Origin: Bradyrhizobium sp. ISRA464
Lineage (GTDB): Bacteria; Pseudomonadota; Alphaproteobacteria; Rhizobiales; Xanthobacteraceae
Assembly (NCBI RefSeq): GCF_029910095.1
Contig: NZ_CP094526.1
Span: forward strand, 682,001 to 746,000
DNA length: 64,000 nucleotides
Direction: 5' to 3'
Both the position numbers and the translations under genes were made by a program. A model generated the notes under the pieces. The model was not told the origin of the DNA. It worked only from the letters and a program-made list of their open reading frames with translations, and searched no databases. This document shows, in pieces, positions 18,526 to 27,002 of this stretch (positions are counted from its first letter, which is position 1; each line of letters begins with the position of its first letter).

Positions 18526-19782
18526 CTACGCCTGATCGAGCCCGTACAGCGTGTGCAGGGTGCGCACCGCGAGCTCGGTGTAGGCGGCGTCGATCAGCAC
18601 CGAGAACTTGATCTCGGATGTGGTGATGGCGCGGATGTTGATGTTGCGATCGGCGAGCGCCTTGAAGGCCTTGGCGGCGACACCGGCATGGCTGCGCATG
18701 CCGCTGCCGATTACCGAGACCTTGGCGACGTCGGTCGCGGTGTCGAGCCGCGCGTAGCCGATCTTCGCCTTTGCGGACGCGATCGTATCCTTCGCGCGGT
18801 TGTAGTCGGCGGCCGGAACGGTGAAAGTGAGGTCGGTGGTCTTGCCGTCCTCGGACACGTTCTGCACGATCATGTCGACGTTGATATTGGCATCCGCGAG
18901 CGGACCGAAGATCGCGGCGGCGACGCCGGGCTTGTCCTCGACCTGGCGCACGGAAATCTGGGCTTCGTCCTTCGAGAAGGCGATGCCAGTGACGACGTGC
19001 ATTTCCATGATTTCCTCCTCGCTGCAGATCAGCGTGCCCGGCGGCTGGTTGGCGTACGGGTCGATATCCTCAGGTTTGTCGAAGCTGGACCGAACGAAGA
19101 TCGGCATGTTGTGCACCATGCCGAGCTCCACCGAGCGGACCTGCAGCACCTTGGCGCCCTGTGAGGCCAGTTCCAGCATGTCTTCGAATGCGATCCTGTC
19201 GAGCCGGCGCGCCTTCGGCACCACCCGCGGATCGGTGGTATAGACGCCGTCGACATCGGTATAAATGTCGCAGCGGTCGGCATGCAGCGCGGCGGCGATC
19301 GCCACCGCCGAGGTGTCCGAGCCACCGCGGCCCAGCGTGGTGATGCGGCCGGTCTGCGGATTGATGCCCTGGAAGCCGGCGATCACGGCGACTTCCTTGC
19401 GCTCCTTGAAGCGGGTGATGATCTCGCCGCCGTCGATATCGAGGATGCGCGCCGAGGCGTGTGCGTCCGAGGTCTTGATCGGGATCTGCCAGCCTTGCCA
19501 GGAACGCGCCTGGATGCCGAGGCCCTGCAGCACGATCGCGAGCAGCCCGGAGGTGACCTGTTCGCCGGAGGCGACCACCGCATCATATTCGCGCGCATCG
19601 TGCATGGGAGAGGCGTCGGTGCACCAGGCAACCAGCTCGTTGGTCTTGCCGGACATTGCCGAGACGACGACGGCGACCTCATGGCCTGCGTCGACCTCAC
19701 GCTTCACATGCTGCGCGACGTTGCGGATTCGATCGATATTGGCGACGGACGTACCGCCGAATTTCATCACGAGGCGGCCCAT
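18526..19782 (-). CDS. lysC: Aspartate kinase
   Basis: Phosphorylates aspartate, the first step to lysine, threonine, methionine and diaminopimelate. The 418-residue protein has the catalytic N-terminal kinase domain (MKFGGTSV at 6-13, VVSAMSGKTNEL, TTLGRGGSDTSAVA) and two C-terminal ACT domains (from about residue 265) for feedback inhibition. It lies back to back with the PH-domain and ubiG genes and upstream of ptsP. Confidence 0.96.
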   Translation of the reverse strand: MGRLVMKFGGTSVANIDRIRNVAQHVKREVDAGHEVAVVVSAMSGKTNELVAWCTDASPMHDAREYDAVVASGEQVTSGLLAIVLQGLGIQARSWQGWQIPIKTSDAHASARILDIDGGEIITRFKERKEVAVIAGFQGINPQTGRITTLGRGGSDTSAVAIAAALHADRCDIYTDVDGVYTTDPRVVPKARRLDRIAFEDMLELASQGAKVLQVRSVELGMVHNMPIFVRSSFDKPEDIDPYANQPPGTLICSEEEIMEMHVVTGIAFSKDEAQISVRQVEDKPGVAAAIFGPLADANINVDMIVQNVSEDGKTTDLTFTVPAADYNRAKDTIASAKAKIGYARLDTATDVAKVSVIGSGMRSHAGVAAKAFKALADRNINIRAITTSEIKFSVLIDAAYTELAVRTLHTLYGLDQA

Positions 19783-19959
19783 GACGACGCGTCTATTCCT
19801 TTAAGAGGATAAGTGGGGTAACCCGCGCCCAAAACCGCAAGCGCGGGGACCGAAAGGCGCGTATACATACCGACGCGCCCGGGGGCAAGCCGGTTCCTGG
19901 GGGCGCTTCGGCCGGTTGCGGGCGGGTTGTGGCGCAGAGGTGACTCGAAGGCGGATCGG

Positions 19960-20427
19960 ATGGGACGTTACATCGACGAAATCCTGCAACCGGGCGAAAA
20001 GGTGCTGTATTCGACCAATGCGCACTGGATATTTTACTGGCCGGCAATCGTCGCCTGGATTGTGGCGCTGGTGCTTGCGATCCTGTCGCGGATGACGACC
20101 GTGGACGGTCTGGTCCTGCTCTGCCTGGCGGCGGCGGCCGTGGTCGCGGTCGCGGCGCTGTACTGGACCGCTGCGGCCTGGTTCCATCGCTGGACCACGG
20201 AAACCGATGTCACCAATTTCCGCGTCGTGCACAAAACCGGCTTCATCAAGCGGCGGACCTTCGAGATGAGCCTCGACAAGGTCGAGAGCGTCGACGTCAA
20301 CCAGAGCATCCTCGGGCGTATCCTCAACTATGGTGACGTGACCATCCGCGGCGTCGGCGAGGGCGTCGAGACGATCAAGACCATCGCGTCGCCGCTGGCG
20401 TTCCGCAGTTCGATCACGGCGCGATAG
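19960..20427 (+). CDS. Bacterial PH-domain (bPH2/DUF304) membrane protein
   Basis: A 155-residue inner-membrane protein: a short N-terminus with LQPGEKVLYSTNAHWI, two membrane segments (about 22-60), then a bPH2 domain with TTETDVTNFRVVHKTGF and SLDKVESVDVNQSILGRILNYGDVTIRGVGEG. Family function is not established. The ATG at 19960 begins the conserved MGRYIDEIL; a TTG at 19927 lacks support. It lies 14 bases before ubiG and is probably co-transcribed. Confidence 0.85.
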   Translation: MGRYIDEILQPGEKVLYSTNAHWIFYWPAIVAWIVALVLAILSRMTTVDGLVLLCLAAAAVVAVAALYWTAAAWFHRWTTETDVTNFRVVHKTGFIKRRTFEMSLDKVESVDVNQSILGRILNYGDVTIRGVGEGVETIKTIASPLAFRSSITAR

Positions 20428-20441
20428 GGGCGCGCGCAATC

Positions 20442-21200
20442 ATGGCCATGCAGACAAGTCTTTCCTCATCCTCCGCCAGCTCGGTCGATCCGGCCGAGGT
20501 CGCGAAATTCTCGAAGCTGTCGGACGAATGGTGGGATCCGCACGGCAAGATGGCGCCGCTGCACAAGATCAACCCGCTGCGCCTGACCTATATCCGCGAC
20601 GCCGCATGCCGCAAGTTCGAGCGCAACGTCAAGAGCCTGGGCTGCCTGTCGGGCCTGCGCATGCTCGACATCGGCTGCGGCGCCGGGCTGTTGTGCGAGC
20701 CGTTCACGCGGCTCGGCGCGCAGGTGATCGGCATCGATCCATCGGCCACCAACATCGCCGCGGCGAAGCTGCATGCCGACAAGGGGCATCTGTCGATCGA
20801 TTACCGCTGCACCACGGTTGAGGAGATGGACGCGCGCGAGCGCTTCGACATCGTGCTGGCGATGGAGGTGGTCGAGCATGTCACCGACGTCGGCGCATTC
20901 CTCAAGCGCTGCACCGCGATGCTCAAGCCCGGCGGGCTGATGGTGGTCTCGACGCTGAACCGCAACTGGAAGAGCTTTGCGCTCGCGATCGTCGGCGCCG
21001 AATATGTGCTGCGCTGGCTGCCGCGCGGCACCCACGACTGGAGCAAGTTCGTCACCCCCGCCGAGCTCGAGCGCTATCTCGCCGACAACGGCCTCACCGT
21101 CACCGAGCAGGCCGGGGTGGTCTACAATCCGCTCGCCGACAAATGGAGCATCTCGACCGATATGGACGTGAACTACATGGTGGTGGCGGAGGAGGTTTGA
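20442..21200 (+). CDS. ubiG: Ubiquinone biosynthesis O-methyltransferase
   Basis: Carries out both O-methylations of ubiquinone synthesis. The 252-residue protein shows the UbiG signatures SDEWWDPHGKMAPLHKINPLRLTYIRD, SAM motif DIGCGAG (76-82), MEVVEHV and FVTPAELERYL. The first residues are Ser-rich. It lies downstream of the PH-domain gene and divergent from lysC, a neighbourhood common in alphaproteobacteria. Confidence 0.96.
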   Translation: MAMQTSLSSSSASSVDPAEVAKFSKLSDEWWDPHGKMAPLHKINPLRLTYIRDAACRKFERNVKSLGCLSGLRMLDIGCGAGLLCEPFTRLGAQVIGIDPSATNIAAAKLHADKGHLSIDYRCTTVEEMDARERFDIVLAMEVVEHVTDVGAFLKRCTAMLKPGGLMVVSTLNRNWKSFALAIVGAEYVLRWLPRGTHDWSKFVTPAELERYLADNGLTVTEQAGVVYNPLADKWSISTDMDVNYMVVAEEV

Positions 21201-21355
21201 GGCTGTTGGCTATGTTTGGCGGTGCCGTCTCCACACAGGCGACACTGCGTTTGTGGACGCTCCGCAGCCCTGTCATGCGCTGGCTCGGTTGACCGCGTGA
21301 GCCGCAATCGGCACGGTGGACCCATACTCCCGCCGGCCCCGATTCCCTTTCGCTT

Positions 21356-22255
21356 ATGTTGACGATCTCCTCGCTCTGGATTCCGTTCACGATCGTCGCC
21401 GCGTTCGGGCAGGTGGCGCGCAATGCGATGCAGCGGCACTTGACGGGGCCGCTCGGGACCTGCGGCGCGACCAACATCCGCTTTCTGTTCGGGCTGCCGT
21501 TTTCGGTGGTGTTCTTCGCGCTCGCCATCATTGCGACCGGCGATCACGTGCCGTGGCCGCAGGCCGCGTTCTGGCCGTGGCTCGTGGTCGGCGCGCTGAG
21601 CCAGATCGTCGGCACCGGCTTCATGCTGCTGGCGATGAACGACCGCTCCTTCGTGGTGACCACGGCCTACATGAAGACCGAGGCGATCCAGACCGCGATC
21701 TTCGGCTTCATCTTCCTCGGCGACCATCTGACGACGGCCAAGGTGGTGGCGATCGTGATCGCGACCATAGGCGTCGTCGTCACGGCGCTGCGGCCCGGCG
21801 GCCAGAAGGGTTTTGCGGATCTGCGCCCCACCGCGCTCGGCCTCGGCGCCGCCGCGGTGTTCGCGCTGTCGGCGGTGAGCTTCCGCGGCGCCATCATCAC
21901 GGTGCAGGGCGTCTCCTTCGTGACGGCGGCGTCCTATACGCTGATGTGGAGCCTGTTCGTCCAGACGCTGATCCTGTCGGTCTATCTGCTGCTCCGCGCG
22001 CCCGAGGTGCTGAGGAAAATCCTCGGCCTGTGGCGGCCCTCGATGTTCGCCGGCTTCATGGGCGCGTTCTCCTCGCAATTCTGGTTCCTGGCCTTCGCGC
22101 TCACCGCGGCAGCCAATGTGCGCACGCTGGCCTTGATCGAGGTGCTGTTCGCGCAGGGCGTGGCGTATGTCTCGCTCAAGCAGCCGTTCTCGCTGCGCGA
22201 GCTCGCCGGCATCGTCCTGATCGTGATCGGCGTTGCGCTGTTGATTGCCGCTTAA
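21356..22255 (+). CDS. EamA/DMT family transporter
   Basis: A 299-residue inner-membrane protein with about ten hydrophobic segments and two EamA repeats; the second repeat ends in SLKQPFSLRELAGIVLIVIGVALLI. Substrate unknown. It ends at a type A dispersed repeat and converges on a half-size EamA gene, so two related transporters sit tail to tail. Confidence 0.85.
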   Translation: MLTISSLWIPFTIVAAFGQVARNAMQRHLTGPLGTCGATNIRFLFGLPFSVVFFALAIIATGDHVPWPQAAFWPWLVVGALSQIVGTGFMLLAMNDRSFVVTTAYMKTEAIQTAIFGFIFLGDHLTTAKVVAIVIATIGVVVTALRPGGQKGFADLRPTALGLGAAAVFALSAVSFRGAIITVQGVSFVTAASYTLMWSLFVQTLILSVYLLLRAPEVLRKILGLWRPSMFAGFMGAFSSQFWFLAFALTAAANVRTLALIEVLFAQGVAYVSLKQPFSLRELAGIVLIVIGVALLIAA

Positions 22256-22316
22256 AGATTCTTGTTTTGACGCGTTTTCTTCGCGCGAACCGGTATCCAC
22301 TTCGCTTGAAAACGCT
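22256..22316 (-). repeat. Dispersed repeat, type A (partial)
   Basis: The minus-strand sequence AGCGTTTTCAAGCGAAGTGG, then CGCGAAGAAAACGCGTCAAAACAAGAATC, matches the first two thirds of the 13908-14011 element. The terminal hairpin part is missing. It starts at the transporter stop codon. Confidence 0.7.
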
Positions 22317-22321
22317 ATGTG

Positions 22322-22762
22322 TCAGCCCTTCGCTGCGATCAGAACCGCGCCTGTCGAGATCAGCGCAATGCCGATCCAGCCGTAGAGCGAGGGCCGCTCG
22401 CCGAGGAAGGCGACGCCGAATAGCGCCACCAGCACCACGCTCAGCTTGTCGATCGGCGCGACCAGCGTCGCGGGCCCGAGCTTGAGCGCGCGGAAATAGC
22501 ACAGCCATGACGCGCCAGTGCCGAGCCCGGAGAGCAGCAGGAACAGCCAGCTCTTGCCCGAGATCGGTCCGGGGTGGGTGAATTGCCCGGTCGCGAACAG
22601 GATTGCCGACAGCGTGATGAGCACGATCACGGTGCGGATCAGGGTGGCGAGATCGGAGTTGATGCCCTCGACGCCGACCTTGGCGAAGGTCGCGGTCAGC
22701 GCGGCGAACACAGCGGAGAGGAAGGCCCAGACCTGCCAGGTGGAGAGGGTGTCGGGAGGCAT
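22322..22762 (-). CDS. Half-size EamA transporter (single repeat)
   Basis: A 146-residue membrane protein with five hydrophobic segments and one EamA unit: WAFLSAVFAALTATFAKVGV at the start, LGPATLVAPIDKLSVVLVALFGVAFLGERPS and GIALISTGAVLIA at the end. Single-unit members are known and probably dimerise, so this need not be a truncation. Substrate unknown. Confidence 0.82.
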   Translation of the reverse strand: MPPDTLSTWQVWAFLSAVFAALTATFAKVGVEGINSDLATLIRTVIVLITLSAILFATGQFTHPGPISGKSWLFLLLSGLGTGASWLCYFRALKLGPATLVAPIDKLSVVLVALFGVAFLGERPSLYGWIGIALISTGAVLIAAKG

Positions 22763-22779
22763 TTGCGTCGTTCAGGCGG

Positions 22780-22880
22780 CGAAGCAATCCATGATGCAAC
22801 AAGCTCGAAGCTGGATTGCTTCGTCGCTGAGATTATCGTCGGGCCGGCCGAGAGCCGGACCCGTTGGCTCCTCGCAATGA
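22780..22880. repeat. Dispersed repeat with inverted arms
   Basis: CGAAGCAATCCA (22780-22791) and TGGATTGCTTCG (22812-22823) are perfect reverse complements. They are followed by CCCGTTGGCTCCTCGCAATGACGA, similar to 18404-18490. No gene is present. Confidence 0.6.
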
Positions 22881-22902
22881 CGAGGATGGAGGTAGTTCGC
22901 GC

Positions 22903-23373
22903 CTAGTTCCTGTCTTCCGGCAGCGTCGGCAACGGTGAGACCTCGACACCTTCGTCGATCAGCGCGCGCGCCTCTTCAGGCGACGCTTCGCCGTAGATCG
23001 GCCGATGCTCGATATCGCCGTAATGCATCTTGCGCGCTTCGTTGGGGAAGCGGTCGCCGACATTGTCGGCGTTCTTAACGATGTGGTCGCGCAGTTCCTT
23101 CAGCTTGGCGCGCAGCTCGCGTTCCTGCGCCATCATCAGCGACGCCGGCTCGCTGGCGGTTGTTTCCGTCGGTGCGGCCGGCGCAGGCTGAGCCGGCTCG
23201 CGGCCCTTCTTGCTGATGATCTGCGGCGCCATGATCGCGCGCTCGACCTTGGCCGAGCTGCAGGACGGGCAGTTGATCAGGTGGCGCCGCTCCTGCGATT
23301 CATAGGCCGACGAGCTTTGGAACCAGCTCTCGAACTGATGGCCACGCTCGCAGCGCAGGGTGTAGCGGATCAT
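22903..23373 (-). CDS. DUF1178 family protein
   Basis: A 156-residue protein: MIRYTLRCERGHQFESWF with a single Cys, a second CPSC pair (about 36-39), VERAIMAPQI, a Pro/Ala-rich linker, and a C-terminal LRDHIVKNADNVGDRFPNEARKMHYGD motif diagnostic of DUF1178. The paired Cys suggest a small zinc ribbon. Function unknown. Its ATG overlaps the stop of the nitrilase gene by four bases (23370-23373), so it is the coupled last gene of grxC-nitrilase-DUF1178. Confidence 0.9.
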   Translation of the reverse strand: MIRYTLRCERGHQFESWFQSSSAYESQERRHLINCPSCSSAKVERAIMAPQIISKKGREPAQPAPAAPTETTASEPASLMMAQERELRAKLKELRDHIVKNADNVGDRFPNEARKMHYGDIEHRPIYGEASPEEARALIDEGVEVSPLPTLPEDRN

Positions 23374-24248
23374 GCCGAGCCCCGGACGAGGTGCAGATGC
23401 TCCGGACCGGCCTTGGGGTCGGCGATGCCGAAGCGCCGGCCGTGTTGCAACGAGGGAATGGCCTTGCGCGCGGTCTCGACCTTGGCCGGATCGATCGTGG
23501 CGAGGAACACGCCGGGCTCGGCGCCGCCCTCGGCGAGGATCTCACCCCAGGGATCGACGATCAGCGAATGCCCGAACGTCTCGCGCTTGTTCTCGTGCAG
23601 GCCGGCTTGCGCAGCGGCGAACACGAAGCAGCCGGTCTCGATGGCGCGGGCGCGGAGCAGGGTGTGCCAGTGCGCTTCGCCGGTCTTGCGGGTGAAGGCG
23701 GAGGGCACGGTGAGGAACGAGGCGCCGGCTTCGGCCAGCGCGCGGTAGAGCGCCGGGAAGCGCACGTCGTAGCAGATCGTCAGCCCGATCCGGCCCCACG
23801 GCAGGTCCGAGATCACGGCGGTTTCGCCCGGCTGGTAATTGGCCGATTCGCGATAGCTCTCGCCGCCCGGCAGATCGATGTCGAACATGTGGATCTTGTC
23901 GTAGCTCGCGAGCACATTGCCCTCGGGCCCGATCAGGAACGAGCGGTTCACCGCCTTCTCGGGCGAGTAGCGCAGCGCCAGCGAGCCGATATGCAGGTGA
24001 ATCTTCAGCTCGGCGGCGAGCTCGCGATAGGCCTGCAGCGACTTGTCGTCCTCTTCGCTTGCCAGGTGCTCGAACAGCGCCTTGCGGTTCAGCTGCATCA
24101 TGTTGCTGACTTCGGGCGTGAGCACATAGTCGGCGCCCTGCGCCGCCGCCTCGCGGATCAGCCGCATGCCCTGCTCCAGGCTCGGTTCGGGCAGGAGGCC
24201 GGTGCGCATCTGCACCATCGCGGCGGTGAAGGTGTTGTCTGTGCTCAT
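23370..24248 (-). CDS. Carbon-nitrogen hydrolase (Nit/omega-amidase type)
   Basis: A 292-residue nitrilase-superfamily amidase with the triad Glu46 (LTPEVSN), Lys118 (YDKIHMFD) and Cys159 (TICYDVRFP). Relatives of this type hydrolyse deaminated glutathione or act as omega-amidase; the nearby grxC fits a glutathione link, but the substrate is inferred. The ATG at 24248 overlaps the grxC stop by one base. A longer frame upstream merely overlaps grxC. Confidence 0.9.
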   Translation of the reverse strand: MSTDNTFTAAMVQMRTGLLPEPSLEQGMRLIREAAAQGADYVLTPEVSNMMQLNRKALFEHLASEEDDKSLQAYRELAAELKIHLHIGSLALRYSPEKAVNRSFLIGPEGNVLASYDKIHMFDIDLPGGESYRESANYQPGETAVISDLPWGRIGLTICYDVRFPALYRALAEAGASFLTVPSAFTRKTGEAHWHTLLRARAIETGCFVFAAAQAGLHENKRETFGHSLIVDPWGEILAEGGAEPGVFLATIDPAKVETARKAIPSLQHGRRFGIADPKAGPEHLHLVRGSA

Positions 24249-24520
24249 CAGGCGCCGCCTCCGTTGGCCAGAAGACCGTCGAGCTTGCCCTCGCGGTCGA
24301 GCGCGTAGAGCTCGTCGCAGCCGCCGACATGGGTCTTGCCGATGAAAATCTGCGGGAAGGTCGAACCGGCGCCGGCGCGGCCGTACATCTGGTCGCGGTA
24401 GGCCGGGTTGCTGGCGATGTTGAATTCGGTGAACGCGGCGTTCTTGCGCGTCAAAAGCGATTTGGCCGCGGTGCAATAACCGCAGCCCGGGCGGGTGTAG
24501 ATTTCAATGGCAGCGGTCAT
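24248..24520 (-). CDS. grxC: Glutaredoxin 3
   Basis: A 90-residue dithiol glutaredoxin with active site Cys13-Gly-Tyr-Cys16, the cis-Pro motif STFPQIFI and GGCDEL near the C-terminus. The usual Pro in CPYC is Gly here. It reduces protein disulfides and glutathionylated proteins. It leads the coupled grxC-nitrilase-DUF1178 run and follows comF. Confidence 0.95.
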   Translation of the reverse strand: MTAAIEIYTRPGCGYCTAAKSLLTRKNAAFTEFNIASNPAYRDQMYGRAGAGSTFPQIFIGKTHVGGCDELYALDREGKLDGLLANGGGA

Positions 24521-24568
24521 GATGCGCTCGGTTGAACCAGAATGTGGGATTATATGGGAGCGCGGTGG

Positions 24569-25357
24569 CTATCGACAACCCGGGCGAATACCAGCACGTC
24601 GACCTGCGATGCTTTGGCGCAGCAGGGCCCGCGCGCAGGCGGTCACCGTGGCGCCGGAGGTCAGCACGTCGTCGATCAGGATGACGCGGCGGCCCTGGAT
24701 GTCAGCCTTGCGCTCGTCGGCCACCTTGAATGCGCCCTGGACATTGCTGGCGCGTTGCGCACGCGACAGCCCGATCTGCTGCTCGGTGGCGCGGACGCGC
24801 CGCAGCGCCCCGGAAGCCATCCGGACGCCGCTTTGGCGTGAGATCACCTTGGCCAGTGCAGCGGACTGGTTGTAGCGGCGGCTCCAGCCGCGCTGCCAAT
24901 GCAGGGGAACCGGAACCAGCACATCGGCATCGCCCAGCAATTCCTTGCCCGCTCGCGCCATCCAGCGCCCCATGGTAGGGGCAAGATCGGTGCGGTCCTG
25001 GTATTTCAGCGCGTGCACCAGCGTGCGCGCGACGTCGTCATAGCGCACCGCGGCGCGGGCGCGTTGGTAGGCCGGCGGATTGGCGATCGCCTCCATCGAC
25101 AACAGCTCGGGCCCGGGGTCGTAGACGAAGGGAATGCCGAGCCGCGGACAATAAGGCGGCGCGATGAACGACAATTTGGCCCAGCATTCCGCGCACACGC
25201 CCTCGCCGGCGACCGGCTCGCGGCAGGACACGCAGAGCGTCGGCAGCGCGATGTCGAGCACCAGCCGCGCCGTCTGCACGCAGGCGCCGCCGACCGCGCC
25301 GAGCGCGCTGCGCAGATGGCTTGCAACGGAGCGTGGGGGTGATGCCTCGGCGTCCAT
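24569..25357 (-). CDS. comF: ComF family phosphoribosyltransferase, 3-prime frameshift suspected
   Basis: A 262-residue PRTase-fold protein related to ComF/GntX: N-terminal zinc cluster (LCVSCREPVAGEGVCAECW), ALKYQDR, VLVPVPLHWQRGWSRRYNQS, QQIGLSRAQRASNVQGAF and the PRPP loop VILIDDVLTSGATV. After LLRQ the frame drifts into SIAGRRAGIRPGCR. Skipping one C (24616-24617) instead gives KASQVDVLVFARVVDSHRAPI with a TAA at 24550-24552. This is the normal ComF ending. A one-base insertion, real or a sequencing error, is likely. The core is intact. The role in alphaproteobacteria is uncertain. Confidence 0.85.
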   Translation of the reverse strand: MDAEASPPRSVASHLRSALGAVGGACVQTARLVLDIALPTLCVSCREPVAGEGVCAECWAKLSFIAPPYCPRLGIPFVYDPGPELLSMEAIANPPAYQRARAAVRYDDVARTLVHALKYQDRTDLAPTMGRWMARAGKELLGDADVLVPVPLHWQRGWSRRYNQSAALAKVISRQSGVRMASGALRRVRATEQQIGLSRAQRASNVQGAFKVADERKADIQGRRVILIDDVLTSGATVTACARALLRQSIAGRRAGIRPGCR

Positions 25358-25433
25358 GCGGTGAGGCTAGCGTCGGAGTGGCAAAGGCTCAACCCGCATT
25401 GCCTGCGGCCGCGGTCCGGCGTAACCAGCCGGC

Positions 25434-26279
25434 ATGGCACCGAACCCGACGACCGCTCCCATCCTGTTCGACCGCGCGCTGCTCGGCGCGCGGCTTATGC
25501 GCGCGCGGCGCGATGGCGCAGTGACGTTTTTGCTCGAGCGCGCCGCTGAGGACATGGCGGATCGGGTGCAGGCGGTGTCGCGCAGCTTTTCCGCTGCGGC
25601 GGATGTGTGGACGCCGGGTGACGGCCTTGCGGAGGCGTTGCGCGGGCGCGTCAGTTCGATCGGGCAGGTCGAATTTGCGCCGGAGGAGGCGCTGCCGCTG
25701 GCGCCCGAGTCGCTCGACCTTGCCGTCTCCGCGTTGGCCTTCCAGTTCGTCAACGACCTGCCCGGCGTGCTGGCGCAGATTCGCAGCGCGCTGAAGCCGG
25801 ACGGGCTGCTGCTCGCGGCGATGCTCGGCGGCGACACGCTGACCGAGCTGCGGCAGGCCTTTGCCGCGGCGGAGGTGGAATGCGAGGGCGGCGTCTCGCC
25901 GCGCGTCGCGCCGTTCGCCGATTTGCGGGACATCGGCGCGCTGCTGCAGCGCGCCGGCTTTGCCCTGCCGGTCACCGATGTCGACCGCGTCGTGGTGCGC
26001 TACGCGAGCGCGTTTGCGCTGATGCAGGATTTGAGGCGCATGGGCGCGACCAATATCTTGCGCGAGCGCCGCCGCACTCCGACGCGCCGCGCCACCATGC
26101 TGCGCATGGCGCAGATCTACGCCGAACGCTTTGCCGACGCCGACGGCCGCATCCGCGCCACCTTCGACATCGTCTGGCTCTCCGGCTGGGCGCCGCATGA
26201 AAGCCAGCCGAAGCCGCTGAAGCCGGGCTCGGCAAAGGCGAGCCTGGAGGCCGCAGTGAAGCGGATAAAGCGCGAATGA
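25434..26279 (+). CDS. NDUFAF5-like methyltransferase domain protein
   Basis: A 281-residue protein resembling mitochondrial complex I assembly factor NDUFAF5 and BioC: ILFDRALLGARLMRARRD, FLLERAAEDMADR, then a SAM-fold region with LAVSALAFQFVNDLPGVLAQIRSALKPDGLLLAAMLGGDTL, and the C-terminal GWAPHESQPKPLKPGSA typical of this group. The glycine-rich SAM loop is degenerate (ADVWTPGDGLAE). In mitochondria the relative hydroxylates an arginine of a complex I subunit; the same role here is inference. It is divergent from comF. Confidence 0.85.
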   Translation: MAPNPTTAPILFDRALLGARLMRARRDGAVTFLLERAAEDMADRVQAVSRSFSAAADVWTPGDGLAEALRGRVSSIGQVEFAPEEALPLAPESLDLAVSALAFQFVNDLPGVLAQIRSALKPDGLLLAAMLGGDTLTELRQAFAAAEVECEGGVSPRVAPFADLRDIGALLQRAGFALPVTDVDRVVVRYASAFALMQDLRRMGATNILRERRRTPTRRATMLRMAQIYAERFADADGRIRATFDIVWLSGWAPHESQPKPLKPGSAKASLEAAVKRIKRE

Positions 26280-26295
26280 TGGCCGTCCATCGACC

Positions 26296-26402
26296 GTCAT
26301 TGCCGGGCTTGACCCGGCAATCCATCTGCTTCACGTGATTCTTCTGAAGATTGATGGATGCTGAAGATTGATGGATGCGCGGGTCAAGCCCGCGCATGAC
26401 AG
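26296..26402. repeat. Dispersed palindromic repeats
   Basis: One palindrome (TTGCCGGGCTTGACCCGGCAA) is followed by a 16-base direct repeat (GAAGATTGATGGATGC, twice from about 26346) and a second palindrome (GCGCGGGTCAAGCCCGCGC, about 26377-26395). The whole lies between the convergent methyltransferase and mutT genes and may end transcription. Confidence 0.6.
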
Positions 26403-26425
26403 CATTGATTGCGGTCCGATACGCC

Positions 26426-26836
26426 CTACAGCAACAGGTCGATCAGATGTGGCAGCAGCGGGATATCCGCAGGCGGCATCGGGTAGTCGCGGAGCTTGCT
26501 GGCGCGCACCCAGGCGAGGTTCTGGCCCTCGCGCGGCACCACCATGCCTTCCCAGCGCCGGCAGATGTAGAGCGGCATCAAGAGGTGGAAGGTCTCGTAG
26601 GCGTGGCTGGCAAAGGTCAGCGGCGCGAGGCATGGCTCGCTCACGGTGATGCCGATTTCCTCATGCAGCTCGCGAACCAAAGTCTGTTCCGGCCGCTCGC
26701 CGGGCTCGATCTTGCCGCCCGGAAATTCCCACAGGCCGGCCAGCGCCTTGCCTTCGGGGCGCTGCGCCAGCAGCACGCGCTTGTCGGCATCGACAAGCGC
26801 GCAGGCGACGACGAGGGTGAGCTTGATATCGGCCAT
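26426..26836 (-). CDS. mutT: NUDIX hydrolase, MutT type
   Basis: A 136-residue protein that probably hydrolyses 8-oxo-dGTP. The complete Nudix box GGKIEPGERPEQTLVRELHEE spans about 40-60, and VLLAQRPEGKALAGLWEFPGG before it is typical of MutT. The ATG at 26836 begins MADIKLTLVVACALVD. The frame is open to 26899, but the added residues lack similarity. The order argJ...mutT...comF fits common alphaproteobacterial synteny. Confidence 0.92.
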   Translation of the reverse strand: MADIKLTLVVACALVDADKRVLLAQRPEGKALAGLWEFPGGKIEPGERPEQTLVRELHEEIGITVSEPCLAPLTFASHAYETFHLLMPLYICRRWEGMVVPREGQNLAWVRASKLRDYPMPPADIPLLPHLIDLLL

Positions 26837-27002
26837 GCGCTGTGATGGTTCGGTTGCGATCTTCAAGCTTTCATTAACCAGCAACGCTCTGCGGGCCAAA
26901 CGATTTGTTTCCGCTCTTTTTTCTGCGGCCGCGATAAGCTCGCCTTAATTCCGTACCGGCTACGTGAAGGTCCCTCCGCGTTTCCCCCCGTCCACAGAAT
27001 CC

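Noticed and set aside
22322..22762. Truncated transporter pseudogene
   Set aside because: Single-EamA-unit transporters are a known class, and both ends are intact.
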